Assembly: GCF_015291645.1 (NCBI RefSeq)
Contig: NZ_CP030055.1
Coordinates: 1,302,001 to 1,366,000 of the forward strand
Length of the DNA stretch: 64,000 nucleotides
Direction of reading: 5' to 3'
DNA from: Bradyrhizobium sp. CCBAU 53340
GTDB taxonomy: Bacteria; Pseudomonadota; Alphaproteobacteria; Rhizobiales; Xanthobacteraceae
Shown: piece after piece, positions 1 to 7,658 of the stretch
How positions within the stretch are numbered: the first letter of the stretch is position 1
How the letters are laid out: the number at the start of each line of letters is the position of its first letter
Translations under genes and position numbers: made by a program
The notes under the pieces: generated by a model
The model's database searches: none
Told to the model about the DNA's origin: nothing
The model's input: the letters and a program-made list of their open reading frames with translations, nothing else

Positions 1-492
1 TCACTGTGGAACCGCACCATGATCGCGGAAGGTCTGGCGCTGATCGACAAGGCGATGCGCCACCGTCGCAGCGGTCCCTATCAGATCCAGGCCGCGATCG
101 CCGCGCTGCATGCGCGCGCCGCGACGCCTGATGAGACCGACTGGACCCAGATCGACCTGCTCTACGGTGCGCTGGAGCTGGCGCAGCCTTCGCCGGTGGT
201 GACGCTCAACCGGGCGGTCGCGGTGGCCAAGGTGCGCGGGCCCCAGGCCGCGCTCGACCTGATCGAGCCGCTGGCGCCGAAGCTTGCCAATTACTTCCAT
301 TTCTATGGCGTGCGCGGCGCCTTTCTGATGCAGCTCGGCCGGAGCGACGAAGCCCGCGTCGCCTTCGACCGCGCCATCGCACTCGCCAACACCTCCGCGG
401 AGGCCGCCCACATCCGCATGCATCTTGATCGCCTGATCCGGGACAGCCAGCCGAAGGGCGGCAGCGCCCGGCAGGGTGCCAAGGCGAAGTGA
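1..492 (+). CDS. ECF42-type RNA polymerase sigma factor, C-terminal part
   Basis: The reading frame is open from the first base (SLWNRTMIAEG...), so the N-terminal sigma-2 and sigma-4 regions lie outside the window. What remains is the helical, TPR-like C-terminal extension typical of ECF42 sigma factors: the LWNRTMIAEG entry, then RRSGPYQIQAAIAALHA, the VVTLNRAVAV helix, and the ending NTSAEAAHIRMHLDRL. The family normally directs transcription of neighbouring DGPF/YciI, SRPBCC and glyoxalase-fold genes, and genes of all three types occur in the next 8 kb. Family assignment is secure from the C-terminal domain alone; the actual start cannot be seen. Confidence 0.9.
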   Translation, partial: SLWNRTMIAEGLALIDKAMRHRRSGPYQIQAAIAALHARAATPDETDWTQIDLLYGALELAQPSPVVTLNRAVAVAKVRGPQAALDLIEPLAPKLANYFHFYGVRGAFLMQLGRSDEARVAFDRAIALANTSAEAAHIRMHLDRLIRDSQPKGGSARQGAKAK

Positions 493-578
493 CGGCGTAG
501 CGCCTGAGGTCTGGCCCTTCGGCCCCCCGGAATGACAAGGCAATCGCATACGGATTGCACGAGGATTGTCCGCGGGCT

Positions 579-717
579 TGCTCCGCCTCTCCCGCTTGCG
601 GGAGAGGCCGTCACGCTCGCAGAGCGTGGCGGGTGAGGGTTCTTTCCTCTTGGGGAGTGTCCCGTTGTGGAGACACCCTCTCCCCCAACCCTCTCCCGCA
701 AGCCGGAGAGGGAGCCT
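579..717. repeat. Palindromic intergenic repeat, paired CTCTCCCGC arms
   Basis: A perfect hairpin lies at 586-607 (CCTCTCCCGC / GCGGGAGAGG), a second one at 612-628 (CACGCTC/GAGCGTG), and a related arm in inverted orientation at 689-712. Together they form a mosaic repeat between the sigma factor and the SRPBCC gene. I recognise this as a common intergenic repeat type in Bradyrhizobium-like genomes; it may also end transcription of the sigma gene. Confidence 0.8.
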
Positions 718-794
718 AGTGCCGATGCTGCTGCATTGTGCAACCATATGTGATCGCCCCCGGGAAGGACGAGCAAAAAAATCCATTTCCAGTT

Positions 795-821
795 TGTCGG
801 CCACCGCCGCTCCCCTTCGTC
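795..821 (+). promoter_or_regulatory. Candidate ECF42 promoter of the SRPBCC-VOC pair
   Basis: TGTCGG (795-800), 17 bases, then CGTC (818-821), followed by TTA. The start codon is 27 bases downstream. The same two blocks at the same spacing, with identical flanking GCC and TTCGTCTTA, recur at 7129-7155 upstream of the YciI pair. From memory, ECF42 promoters have TGTCGA at -35 and CG[A/T]C at -10, which fits with one change. The assignment to the adjacent sigma factor is inference. Confidence 0.6.
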
Positions 822-847
822 TTAATTTCGGATCAAGGGAGCCATTC

Positions 848-1384
848 ATGCTGAAAGCCATTACCATTATCGCTGTCGTCCTCGCGATCGGGATCGCGGG
901 TATCCTCGCTTTCGCCCTCACCAAGCCGGACACATTCCGTGTCGAGCGTTCGCTCGCGCTAAAGGCGCCGGCCGATGCGATCTATCCGCTGGTCGCCGAT
1001 TTCCACTTCTGGACCAGCTGGTCACCTTATGAAAACCGGGACCCCGCGATGAAGCGCAGCTACGGTGGAACCGCGTCAGGGAAGGGCGCAACTTATGCCT
1101 GGGACGGCAACAACAATGTCGGCGCCGGCCATATGGAGATCCTCGAGGCGAACGCCTCATCGAAGCTTCGCATCAAGCTCGATTTCGAGCGTCCCTTCGA
1201 GGGGCACAATACCGCCGAGTTCACTTTTGTGCCGCAAGGCGATGCTACGCTGGTCACATGGGCGATGTACGGCCCGGCGCCCTTCATGTCCAAGCTGATG
1301 CAGGTCTTCATCAACATGGACACCATGATCGGCAAGGACTTCGAGGTCGGGCTCGCCAGCCTGAAGAAGCTCACCGAGAAGTAA
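848..1384 (+). CDS. Membrane-anchored SRPBCC (polyketide cyclase-like) protein
   Basis: 178 residues. One N-terminal membrane segment (about residues 4-24) is followed by a START/SRPBCC fold: VERSLALKAPADAIYPLVADF, the WTSWSPYE strand-turn, and the closing helix GKDFEVGLASLKKL. This fold makes a hydrophobic ligand pocket; neither ligand nor reaction can be told from sequence. The start at 848 is supported by an AAGGGA ribosome-binding site 8 bases upstream and by a membrane anchor that begins immediately. Such genes are usual companions of ECF42 sigma factors. The VOC gene follows 61 bases later on the same strand, probably on the same transcript. Confidence 0.85.
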   Translation: MLKAITIIAVVLAIGIAGILAFALTKPDTFRVERSLALKAPADAIYPLVADFHFWTSWSPYENRDPAMKRSYGGTASGKGATYAWDGNNNVGAGHMEILEANASSKLRIKLDFERPFEGHNTAEFTFVPQGDATLVTWAMYGPAPFMSKLMQVFINMDTMIGKDFEVGLASLKKLTEK

Positions 1385-1445
1385 CGCCGGCTGCCGTCCA
1401 AAGAACTGTACGCATACGGTCAGGGAAACGAAGAGGAGAGAAACG

Positions 1446-1865
1446 ATGCTCAGTACCTATCTGTTCTATCAGGACACCTGCGAAGCGGCGTTCAACTATT
1501 ACGCCAAGGTTCTCGGCGGCAAGATCGACGCCTTGATGCGCCTCTCGGACGCGCCGGCATCGGACATGCCTCCCGGGCCGCCCGGCCGGGAGAAGACGAT
1601 CATGCATGCGCGGATGACGTTGCCTGGCGGGGGCGTGCTGATGGCCTCCGACACGCCGGCGGAGCATTTTCACAAGCCGCAGGGCTTTTCGATATCGATT
1701 ACGGTCATGGACCCTGCTGAGGCCGAGCGCAAATTCAATGCACTCGCCGACGGCGGCACGGTCACCATGCCGTTCACCAAGACGTTCTGGGCCAAGGGCT
1801 TTGGCATGTGCGTCGACAAGTTCGGCATTCCTTGGATGGTGAACTGCCCCGCCGAAGGCATGTAA
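1446..1865 (+). CDS. VOC (glyoxalase/PhnB-like) family protein
   Basis: 139 residues in the PhnB-like group of the vicinal-oxygen-chelate superfamily: the opening LSTYLFYQDTCEAAFNYYAKVLGG, the central MHARMTLPGGGVLMASDTPAE, a SISITVMDP strand with AERKFNALADGG, and the ending FGMCVDKFGIPWMVNC. It has the two beta-alpha-beta-beta-beta modules but no obvious intact set of metal ligands, so it may bind a small molecule rather than catalyse. A GAGGAG-like ribosome-binding site precedes the start. It follows the SRPBCC gene and is convergent with the lipoprotein gene; a hairpin lies between the two stops. Confidence 0.88.
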   Translation: MLSTYLFYQDTCEAAFNYYAKVLGGKIDALMRLSDAPASDMPPGPPGREKTIMHARMTLPGGGVLMASDTPAEHFHKPQGFSISITVMDPAEAERKFNALADGGTVTMPFTKTFWAKGFGMCVDKFGIPWMVNCPAEGM

Positions 1866-1885
1866 GTGCCACGCCGTTGTGGCTT

Positions 1886-1910
1886 CCTCTCTCCGTTCTC
1901 GTGAGAGAGG
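1886..1910. repeat. Hairpin between convergent genes
   Basis: CCTCTCTC (1886-1893) pairs with GAGAGAGG (1903-1910). It sits between the stop codons of the convergent VOC and lipoprotein genes. It resembles a decayed copy of the CTCTCCC repeat at 579-717 and could serve as a two-way terminator. Confidence 0.45.
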
Positions 1911-1917
1911 GAGCTCT

Positions 1918-2265
1918 TCAGCGGATCGATCCGGTCGTGTCCTCGCTCGGTGGCTGCGCCACGCAGCTGCGGCAGATCACGAGTTTCGATCCGAGCTGCC
2001 TGTCGTTCTCGGCTTCGATCTCGTCGTGGACGGCCCACCATGCGTCGGAATAGGGGCGCAGCTTGGTCAGCACCCTTTGCCGTTCCAGATTGGGATCAGT
2101 TTCCGGCGCAGGTTGATTGGCAAGGTGACGTCTTGTGGCCGCAGGACGATTGGGATCCTGACCGAGTCCATCCCACGCAATCGGGCGACGCTCAGCCGCC
2201 GGTGCGCTGGCGCATCCCGCGAGCGCTGCGCAAAAACTGAGCAAGACGAGAATGTGTCGAGCCAT
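1918..2265 (-). CDS. Small putative lipoprotein, function unknown
   Basis: 115 residues. The N-terminus MARHILVLLSFCAALAGC is a lipoprotein signal peptide ending in a lipobox (LAGC), so the mature protein would be anchored through Cys18. The rest is polar, with RPYSDAWWAVHDEIEAEN as its most distinctive part and a C-terminal pair of cysteines (VICRSC). I do not recognise a domain. The 5' region on the minus strand has no assigned neighbour, so it probably has its own promoter. Confidence 0.65.
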   Translation of the reverse strand: MARHILVLLSFCAALAGCASAPAAERRPIAWDGLGQDPNRPAATRRHLANQPAPETDPNLERQRVLTKLRPYSDAWWAVHDEIEAENDRQLGSKLVICRSCVAQPPSEDTTGSIR

Positions 2266-2547
2266 CTAGGGTCTGCCAAGCGGTACGCCACGCGAATCTG
2301 CGTGGGAATCATTGCATCGCGACGCTTACCTGGGACTTGAGGGAAAACGACGTCGTCAGCATGGCCGAAAGGAGATTCGTGCACGTGAGTCATGCTGCGA
2401 GAACAGCGCGAGCAGCTTCATGACACGGCGCGGACCGCATCGCACAACAACTGGCGCAAGATTAGGCTGTGCACTTCGCGGCAGAATCGCTAACTATATT
2501 CACAATAGCTACAAATTAGGGTGGGCGTACTTGGAAGGGAGCGACCG
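2266..2547. other. Gap with lower GC, no confident gene
   Basis: About 280 bases between the lipoprotein start and a tiny membrane-protein gene. Open frames here look like shadows without ribosome-binding sites. The last 100 bases are AT-richer (AACTATATTCACAATAGC) and probably hold the promoter of the gene at 2548. Confidence 0.5.
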
Positions 2548-2643
2548 ATGGCGGCGGCGCTACAAATCAATTTTGCTCTGTGGGGAATGCTGATCTGCGC
2601 GAGCGTAAAGCTCGCGCCAGTGATCGAGATTCTTCTCTATTAG
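2548..2643 (+). CDS. 31-residue hydrophobic membrane peptide
   Basis: The peptide begins MAAALQINFALWGMLICAS and continues VKLAPVIEILLY. It is almost entirely one transmembrane helix with a single Lys. A strong ribosome-binding site (AAGGGAG) lies 6-7 bases upstream of the ATG. I recall similarly short peptides with a FALWGM-like core in Bradyrhizobium annotations, but cannot verify homology. Its TAG stop shares bases with the stop of the convergent 59-residue gene (TTAG, 2640-2643). Function unknown. Confidence 0.6.
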   Translation: MAAALQINFALWGMLICASVKLAPVIEILLY

Positions 2644-2819
2644 GAGCAGAGCCAGCTGACGACGGCTGTGGCTACCTGTGCGAGCACATAGAGCCAGCCG
2701 AACGTTGCGACTGCGCTTGTGATCAGGAACGCCAGGGTGAAGACTTGATCGTTCGGTCTACGTAAAGGTGACGGCTCGGCTTGCGAACCGGCGTCTGCGT
2801 CGGTGCTGATGCTGGTCAT
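2640..2819 (-). CDS. 59-residue single-pass membrane protein
   Basis: MTSISTDADAGSQAEPSPLR is a polar N-terminus; then comes a hydrophobic segment of about 30 residues (VFTLAFLITSAVATFGWLYV continuing LAQVATAVVSWLCS). A GGGGAG ribosome-binding site sits 5 bases before the ATG at 2819. The polar head and hydrophobic tail suggest a small inner-membrane protein of unknown function. It overlaps the stop of the 31-residue gene on the other strand. Confidence 0.65.
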   Translation of the reverse strand: MTSISTDADAGSQAEPSPLRRPNDQVFTLAFLITSAVATFGWLYVLAQVATAVVSWLCS

Positions 2820-2893
2820 GAATGCTCCCCGCGGACATCGCTGTCACCGTGTTCATCTATGACAAGTCAACCTTGGCTTTAGTGTGACGTAGC

Positions 2894-3268
2894 TCACGCG
2901 GAGCTTGCCGACGCAACGCGGGCGTTCATCAGCTGATCAACAGTGCAAATCAGCATGAAGCTCATGCCCATGATGGCGATCATGGGAATCGCAAGGTTGC
3001 GCCGTCGCGCGCGTCGCCGCGGCTGTTGCCTTCGCGACATCTGGATGACGTGCGGCGCCGACTCGAATGGTGCAAGCGACACCTTGGCGTCCGAGCCGAT
3101 GTACTTCACGTACAGCTCGAGCAGCCGCAATTCGGACGTCAGGTCGATCAGGCCTTCGCGGTCACGCCGCGTCAGCTCCTCGAATTCGAGGGTTTCTTCC
3201 GAGCTCAGCGGGCCCAGGACGATCCGTCCCTGATCCGACAGGCGGTAGCGAAAATCGATGGACTCCAT
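2894..3268 (-). CDS. Hypothetical protein with C-terminal membrane anchor
   Basis: 124 residues from the chosen start MESIDFRYRL; the longer open frame upstream is low-complexity and lacks support. An acidic N-terminal half (LGPLSSEETLEFEELTRRDR) with a predicted helix LTSELRLLELYVKYI is followed by a highly basic stretch (QQPRRRARRR) and one transmembrane segment, IPMIAIMGMSFMLICTV. This suggests a tail-anchored protein with a cytoplasmic domain. I recognise no domain. It may share regulation with the 59-residue membrane protein 75 bases downstream. Confidence 0.6.
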   Translation of the reverse strand: MESIDFRYRLSDQGRIVLGPLSSEETLEFEELTRRDREGLIDLTSELRLLELYVKYIGSDAKVSLAPFESAPHVIQMSRRQQPRRRARRRNLAIPMIAIMGMSFMLICTVDQLMNARVASASSA

Positions 3269-3542
3269 ATGCGTCCCATTTGAAAATGATCGATCTTGAA
3301 AACGCGGAACGTCATAGTCCGCGGCCGCTGCTGCGATGTGACGGTTGCGCAGTGATCGCGATGCGCGGCCGGCCAGCATCATCATAAGCATCGGGGAACA
3401 GCTGGAAATCGCGTAAATTGTGCATGCATTGCGACGCCGTTGAGCGGATTTCGCGCTCCGAAGGCCGCAATTGCGGGGAGTTGCCTAATCGTCGGACAGC
3501 ACAGGATTCATTGCAGTCACACCGCCGCTCGCGGTCGAACGG

Positions 3543-3977
3543 TCATCGACAGCGCGGATAGATCGCGGCGAGGTCGCGCCCCTTCAACAGCAGCAATCGC
3601 GAGGTGAGGCCGCCGCGGTGACTGATCCAGTCGCGGACCGGGCCGGGATAGGCCTGGAGCACGGCTTCGGACGCTTCCGGCTCGGCATAGAAGCGTCCGC
3701 GCCGGTCGACCGAGCGCGCGGCATGGAAGCCGAGCACGGCGCGCTTGGTGACGCAGATGCGCTCGCCCGGCACGATGCTGAGCACCAGGGTGCAGGCCGA
3801 CAGGCAGGGACCGTCGATCACCACGCGCTCGCCGCTCGCGCGCACCTTCTCGAACAGATCGAGGAACGGCCCGACCTGGCCGCCGGGACTCTGGATGATG
3901 CGGATCTCGGCGTGGGCCGGCACAGAGCCGAGCAGGGCGGCTGCAAGCGCAACAGCTTTGAGGATAACGCTTCGCAT
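3543..3977 (-). CDS. Periplasmic ClpP/crotonase-fold-like protein
   Basis: 144 residues. A signal peptide (MRSVILKAVALAAALLGSVPAHA) is followed by IRIIQSPGGQVGPFLDLFE, VVIDGPCLSACTLVLS and AVLGFHAAR. A Ser inside a G-x-x-x-S-A-C turn, followed by a downstream His in GFHAA, resembles the nucleophile and histidine arrangement of the ClpP fold seen in small secreted proteins. Catalysis is not proven. The ATG at 3977 is preferred over an in-frame GTG 12 bases upstream because GGAG sits at the right distance for the ATG and the signal peptide starts there. Confidence 0.65.
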   Translation of the reverse strand: MRSVILKAVALAAALLGSVPAHAEIRIIQSPGGQVGPFLDLFEKVRASGERVVIDGPCLSACTLVLSIVPGERICVTKRAVLGFHAARSVDRRGRFYAEPEASEAVLQAYPGPVRDWISHRGGLTSRLLLLKGRDLAAIYPRCR

Positions 3978-4001
3978 GGTGCACTCCACACACTCGATCC
4001 T

Positions 4002-4090
4002 GCAGGGTGGGCACAGCGTAGCCCGCCCACCCTTCGCACCGTTAGTCCCGAATGATGGGCACGGCGCGTCGCGCCTTTGCCCACCCTACA
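4002..4090. repeat. Intergenic repeat, (G)CAGGGTGGGC / GCCCACCCTAC family
   Basis: GCAGGGTGGGC at 4002 pairs with GCCCACCC around 4025-4032, and another copy in the opposite sense ends GCCCACCCTAC at about 4089. Related units occur at 28862-28896 and 34064-34094. It lies between two minus-strand genes. Confidence 0.7.
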
Positions 4091-4096
4091 AGGTTT

Positions 4097-4885
4097 CTAG
4101 CCGTTCCGCCGTTCGCCGCGCAGTGTCGGCAGGCCGATGCCCGCCGCATCGAAGCCGCCATCGACGGCCAAAATTTGGCCGGTGATATAGCTCGCGCGCT
4201 CCGAGCACAGGAAGAAGATCGCCTCCGCCAGTTCCTCCTCCAGGCCGTAGCGGTTCAGTGGGATCGCGTCGTGATAGTCGGCGCGGATCTCCCTGGTGTG
4301 CACCTGTTTCGCCATCGCGGTGTCGACCGGCCCCGGCGCGACCGCGTTGACGCGGATGTTGAGCGAGGCGAGTTCGACCGCGAGCTGCTTGGTGAGATGC
4401 GCGAGCCCCGCCTTGCTGGTGCCGTAGGCCGAACGCAGCGTCGAGGCGCGCACCGCCGAGATCGAGGTGATGTTGACGATGGCGCCGCCATCGGCCTCGC
4501 GCATCAGCGGCACGGCCGCCTTGCTGCACAGGAAAGCGCCGGTGAGATTGACCTCGAGCACGCGGCGCCAGTCGGTGTCCGACGTCTCCATCAGCGGCGC
4601 GAACACCGCAATGCCGGCATTGTTGACCAGGGCATCGAGCCGGCCGAAGCGCTGCTCGACCGCCGTCATTGCGGCGCCAACCGCGGTCGCGTCCGAGACA
4701 TCGCAGGTGAGTGCCAGCGTATCGTCGCTCCTGCCTATGCCGGCGACGGCCTTGGCGAGTAGTTCGCCCTCGATGTCGAGCAGCGCCACGCGCCAACCCT
4801 CGGCCAGGAATTTTTGGGCGGTCGCAAGCCCGATGCCGCGCGCGGCTCCGGTGACGAGGGCGGTCTTTTGCGGGGCTTGCGGCAT
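4097..4885 (-). CDS. SDR family NAD(P)-dependent oxidoreductase
   Basis: 262 residues, classical short-chain dehydrogenase/reductase. The cofactor motif is TGAARGIG (near residue 14), the structural motif is NNAG, a catalytic Ser lies in ITSIS, and the Y-x-x-x-K pair is YGTSK. The end ITGQILAVDGGF is typical. An Asp after the second strand (LLDIEG) favours NAD over NADP, a rule of thumb only. The substrate cannot be inferred. The frame extends further upstream, but the ATG at 4885 opens directly into the Rossmann fold, matching the usual family length of 250-265. Confidence 0.92.
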   Translation of the reverse strand: MPQAPQKTALVTGAARGIGLATAQKFLAEGWRVALLDIEGELLAKAVAGIGRSDDTLALTCDVSDATAVGAAMTAVEQRFGRLDALVNNAGIAVFAPLMETSDTDWRRVLEVNLTGAFLCSKAAVPLMREADGGAIVNITSISAVRASTLRSAYGTSKAGLAHLTKQLAVELASLNIRVNAVAPGPVDTAMAKQVHTREIRADYHDAIPLNRYGLEEELAEAIFFLCSERASYITGQILAVDGGFDAAGIGLPTLRGERRNG

Positions 4886-4984
4886 GGGCGGATCTGTCCT
4901 GTGTCGAAGAGAGGCGCGTGAGCGCGCGCTCCTTTTACTGCGCTTTGGCGCCGGTGAGGAAGGGCCATGTTGATCGAGCCGCTC

Positions 4985-5064
4985 CGTCATTGCGAGCGCA
5001 GCGAAGCAATCCAGAGTCATTCTGCGCAGAGATTCTGGATTGCTTCGCTGCGCTCGCAATGACG
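4985..5064. repeat. 31-bp perfect inverted repeat, CGTCATTGCGAGCG family
   Basis: Arm 4985-5015 (starts CGTCATTGCGAGCGCAGC) is an exact inverse complement of 5034-5064, with an 18-base loop. A near-identical element with 29-bp arms lies at 28744-28824. Such elements are frequent between genes in Bradyrhizobium and Rhodopseudomonas. This one lies between the chemoreceptor and the SDR gene. Confidence 0.9.
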
Positions 5065-5118
5065 CTGTGGAGACAGCGAGCGCTTAGGATGATGGGGGAT
5101 AGCGAAAAAGCGAGCGCC

Positions 5119-6783
5119 TTACGCCAGCTCCGCCGCGGCGCGCTGCATGTTGGCCGACATGTCCGCGGTCACCGCGCTCTGCTCCTCGACCGCGGCGGCG
5201 GTCGAGGCGATGAATTCGTTGACGCCGGCGATCGCGGCCTTGATCGCGGTCAGGGAGCTCGCGACGTCGCCCGAGATCACGTTCAGCGCGTCGATTTCGG
5301 AGGTGATCGTGTCGGTCGCCTGCTTGGCCTGATTGGCGAGGTTCTTCACCTCAGAGGCAACCACCGCGAAACCGCGGCCGGCTTCGCCCGCACGGGCCGA
5401 TTCGATCGTGGCGTTGAGCGCGAGCAGATTGATCTGGCTGGTAATGCCCGAAATCATCTCGACGATGCCGCTCATCGCCTGCGCCGCCGCAGCCAGTTTC
5501 TGCGCCTGGCCGTCCGCGGACTCGACCCGCGTCGTCGCCATCTTGGAAGTCTCGCGCGACTTCGCCATGGTCTCTGAGATCTCGCGGATCGACGTGCTCA
5601 TCTCTTCGCTACCGGCAGCGACCGCGTCGATCAGCCCGCGCGCATTGTCGGCCTTCTTGCGGCCGATCGCCTGCGCCGTGATGTCGGTGGCGTATTTCAC
5701 CACCTTGTAGGGTTTTCCGTTGAGGTCGAAGATCGGATTGTAGGACGCCTGGATCCAGATCTCGCGGCCGCCCTTGGCGATGCGTTTGTACTCGGCGGCT
5801 TGGTATTCACCGCGGTTGAGGGTTTCCCAGAACTGGCGGTACGCGGATGAATTCTTCTCGTTGGGCTCGACAAACATGGAATGGTGCTGGCCCTTGATCT
5901 CGGCCAGCGAATAACCCATCGCTTTCAGGAAATTCTGGTTCGCGGTGCGGATCGTGCCGTCCATGTTGAACTCGATCACCGCCTGTGATTTCTGGATCGC
6001 GGCGAGCTGGCCGTCACTATCGGCGGCCTTCATCTTCTGCGCGGTGATGTCGGTCGCGAACTTGACCACCTTGAACGGCCTGCCGGTCTCGTCGAGGATC
6101 GGATTGTAGCTGGCGAGAATCCAGATCTCGCGGCCGCCCTTGGCGATCCGCTTGAATTCGGCAGCCTCGAATTCGCCGCGGTTCAGCTTGGCCCAGAGCG
6201 CGCCATAGGCCGCGCTGGCGCGGTCCTCCGGCGTCACGAACATGCTGTGGTGCTTGCCCTTGATCTCGTCGAGCGAATAGCCCATCGCGCCGAGGAAATT
6301 CTCGTTGGCGGTGATGATGGTGCCGTCTGTCTGGAACTCGATCACGGCTTGGGCGCGGTTGATCGCGGCGATCTTGCCGGCATCCTCCATGGTCTCGATC
6401 TTGGATGCCGTGATGTCGGTGGCGAACTTGATGAACGAGACCACCTTGCCGTTCTCGTCGCGCAGCGGTGCGTAGGAGGCGTGGACCCAGACTTCCTTGC
6501 CGTTCTTGCCGAACCGCTTGTACTGCGTGGTCTGGAACTCGCCGCGGTTAAGGCTGGCCCAGAAATCACGGTAGCGGGCGCTCTCGCGCTCGGTCGGGCT
6601 GACGAAGATGCTGTGGTGCTTGCCTTTGATCTCGGCGAGCGAATAGCCGCTCATCTTCAGCAGGTTTTCGTTGGCATCGAGAATGGTGCCGTCGAGACCG
6701 AACTCGATCACCGCCTGCGACCGATCGAGCGCCTCGACTTCTGCGACCGCGTGCCTGACCTTCTTGCTTTGAAAATTGAACAC
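5119..6783 (-). CDS. Soluble methyl-accepting chemotaxis protein with three PAS domains
   Basis: 554 residues from GTG at 6783 (product starting [13 protein letters not shown], with a GGGG ribosome-binding site); the upstream extension in frame is unsupported. Three PAS modules follow at an exact 122-residue period, each with AVIEF..DGTI, an ANENFL/ANQNFL-type turn, GYSL.EIKG.HHS and FATDITA/YATDITA. The C-terminal part is an MCP signalling domain with the hairpin tip [20 protein letters not shown]. There is no transmembrane segment, so it should be cytoplasmic and sense an internal signal such as redox or a metabolite. No che genes are nearby. It ends shortly after the coiled coil, without a CheR-tethering pentapeptide. 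Confidence 0.92.
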   Translation of the reverse strand: MFNFQSKKVRHAVAEVEALDRSQAVIEFGLDGTILDANENLLKMSGYSLAEIKGKHHSIFVSPTERESARYRDFWASLNRGEFQTTQYKRFGKNGKEVWVHASYAPLRDENGKVVSFIKFATDITASKIETMEDAGKIAAINRAQAVIEFQTDGTIITANENFLGAMGYSLDEIKGKHHSMFVTPEDRASAAYGALWAKLNRGEFEAAEFKRIAKGGREIWILASYNPILDETGRPFKVVKFATDITAQKMKAADSDGQLAAIQKSQAVIEFNMDGTIRTANQNFLKAMGYSLAEIKGQHHSMFVEPNEKNSSAYRQFWETLNRGEYQAAEYKRIAKGGREIWIQASYNPIFDLNGKPYKVVKYATDITAQAIGRKKADNARGLIDAVAAGSEEMSTSIREISETMAKSRETSKMATTRVESADGQAQKLAAAAQAMSGIVEMISGITSQINLLALNATIESARAGEAGRGFAVVASEVKNLANQAKQATDTITSEIDALNVISGDVASSLTAIKAAIAGVNEFIASTAAAVEEQSAVTADMSANMQRAAAELA

Positions 6784-7128
6784 GATTGCCCCGCAACGTT
6801 CACCAACGCGAATCGGCAGATTGCATACCGTTCGCCATGTTCCGAAAAGTTGCATGCGCTTCTTGAGCAATTGTAAACACTTGCAATGACCCGCATCGGG
6901 CTCCGCAGTGGTCCGCGCTGCGGCCATGTCCTTCAGCATGCACATGTTCCCGATTCATATGCACGGCGGGATTCATTGGCCGGCACGTATTTATACGGGA
7001 CCCCATTTGCATTATTTTGCGCGGCGTGTTGACGCAGCGCGCCCCTCGGAGCGGCGCTTCCGCGGTCACCTCCTCCATGCGCCGCGCCGGTTCCGCGCCA
7101 TGACGACCGAAACAATTTTCTCGGGCCG
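6784..7128. other. Divergent intergenic region, chemoreceptor / YciI pair
   Basis: About 345 bases between the chemoreceptor start and the YciI promoter. Open frames rich in Met, His and Arg on both strands lack ribosome-binding sites and domain character. I see no gene here; it likely holds the chemoreceptor promoter. Confidence 0.5.
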
Positions 7129-7155
7129 TGTCGGCCTTGTCGCAGCTCGTTCGTC
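7129..7155 (+). promoter_or_regulatory. Candidate ECF42 promoter of the YciI pair
   Basis: TGTCGG (7129-7134), 17 bases, CGTC (7152-7155) then TTA; the ATG is 47 bases further. Identical blocks, spacing and partial flanks as at 795-821. DGPF/YciI genes are the hallmark targets of ECF42 sigma factors, which makes this the stronger of the two sites by context. Confidence 0.62.
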
Positions 7156-7201
7156 TTAGAAGTAAGCGCGGGTCAGAAGGCCCGCTTTAGTGAGGAACCG
7201 C

Positions 7202-7606
7202 ATGCGATTCATGATGTTGATGATCCCGCTCGGCTACGAGACCGCGCCGGCGGACGTGCAACTCGATCCCGAACGCGTCGCCGCGATGATGCGCTACAAC
7301 GAGGCGCTGAAGGATGCCGGCGTGCTGATCACGCTCGACGGCCTGCATCCGCCGTCGATGGGTGTCCGCGTGTCGTTCGCAACCGGCACCCCTGTCGTGA
7401 CCGACGGTCCCTTTGCCGAATCCAAGGAAGTGCTGGGCGGCTATTGGATGATCGAGGTCGGCTCGCGCGAGGAGGCGATTGCCTGGGCGAAGCAGTGCCC
7501 GGCCTCCGCCAATGAAGTCATCGAGATCCGCCAGGTGCAGGAAATGTCCGACTTTCCGCCTGACGTGCAGGCCGCCGCCGCCGGCTTTGAAAACCTGAAG
7601 GGCTAG
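7202..7606 (+). CDS. YciI/DGPF-domain protein
   Basis: 134 residues. MRFMMLMIPLGYE opens a YCII-type ferredoxin-like fold; the hallmark VTDGPFAESKEVLGGYWMIEV carries the DGPF motif, and PASANEVIEIRQV ends the domain. A GAGG ribosome-binding site 6 bases before the ATG decides this start over a GTG at 7190. DGPF proteins are the conserved partners of ECF42 sigma factors; their biochemical role is unknown. A short hairpin (CGCGAAG/CTTCGCG, 7611-7625) separates it from the second YciI gene, where RNA processing could occur. Confidence 0.92.
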   Translation: MRFMMLMIPLGYETAPADVQLDPERVAAMMRYNEALKDAGVLITLDGLHPPSMGVRVSFATGTPVVTDGPFAESKEVLGGYWMIEVGSREEAIAWAKQCPASANEVIEIRQVQEMSDFPPDVQAAAAGFENLKG

Positions 7607-7658
7607 CCGTCGCGAAGACTTCGCGGCTTCGTCCATCCATCAACAAGGGAGCAAACCG

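Noticed and set aside
4052..4762. Plus-strand frame opposite the SDR gene
   Set aside because: The SDR motifs are all on the minus strand; this one is Arg/Asp-rich noise.
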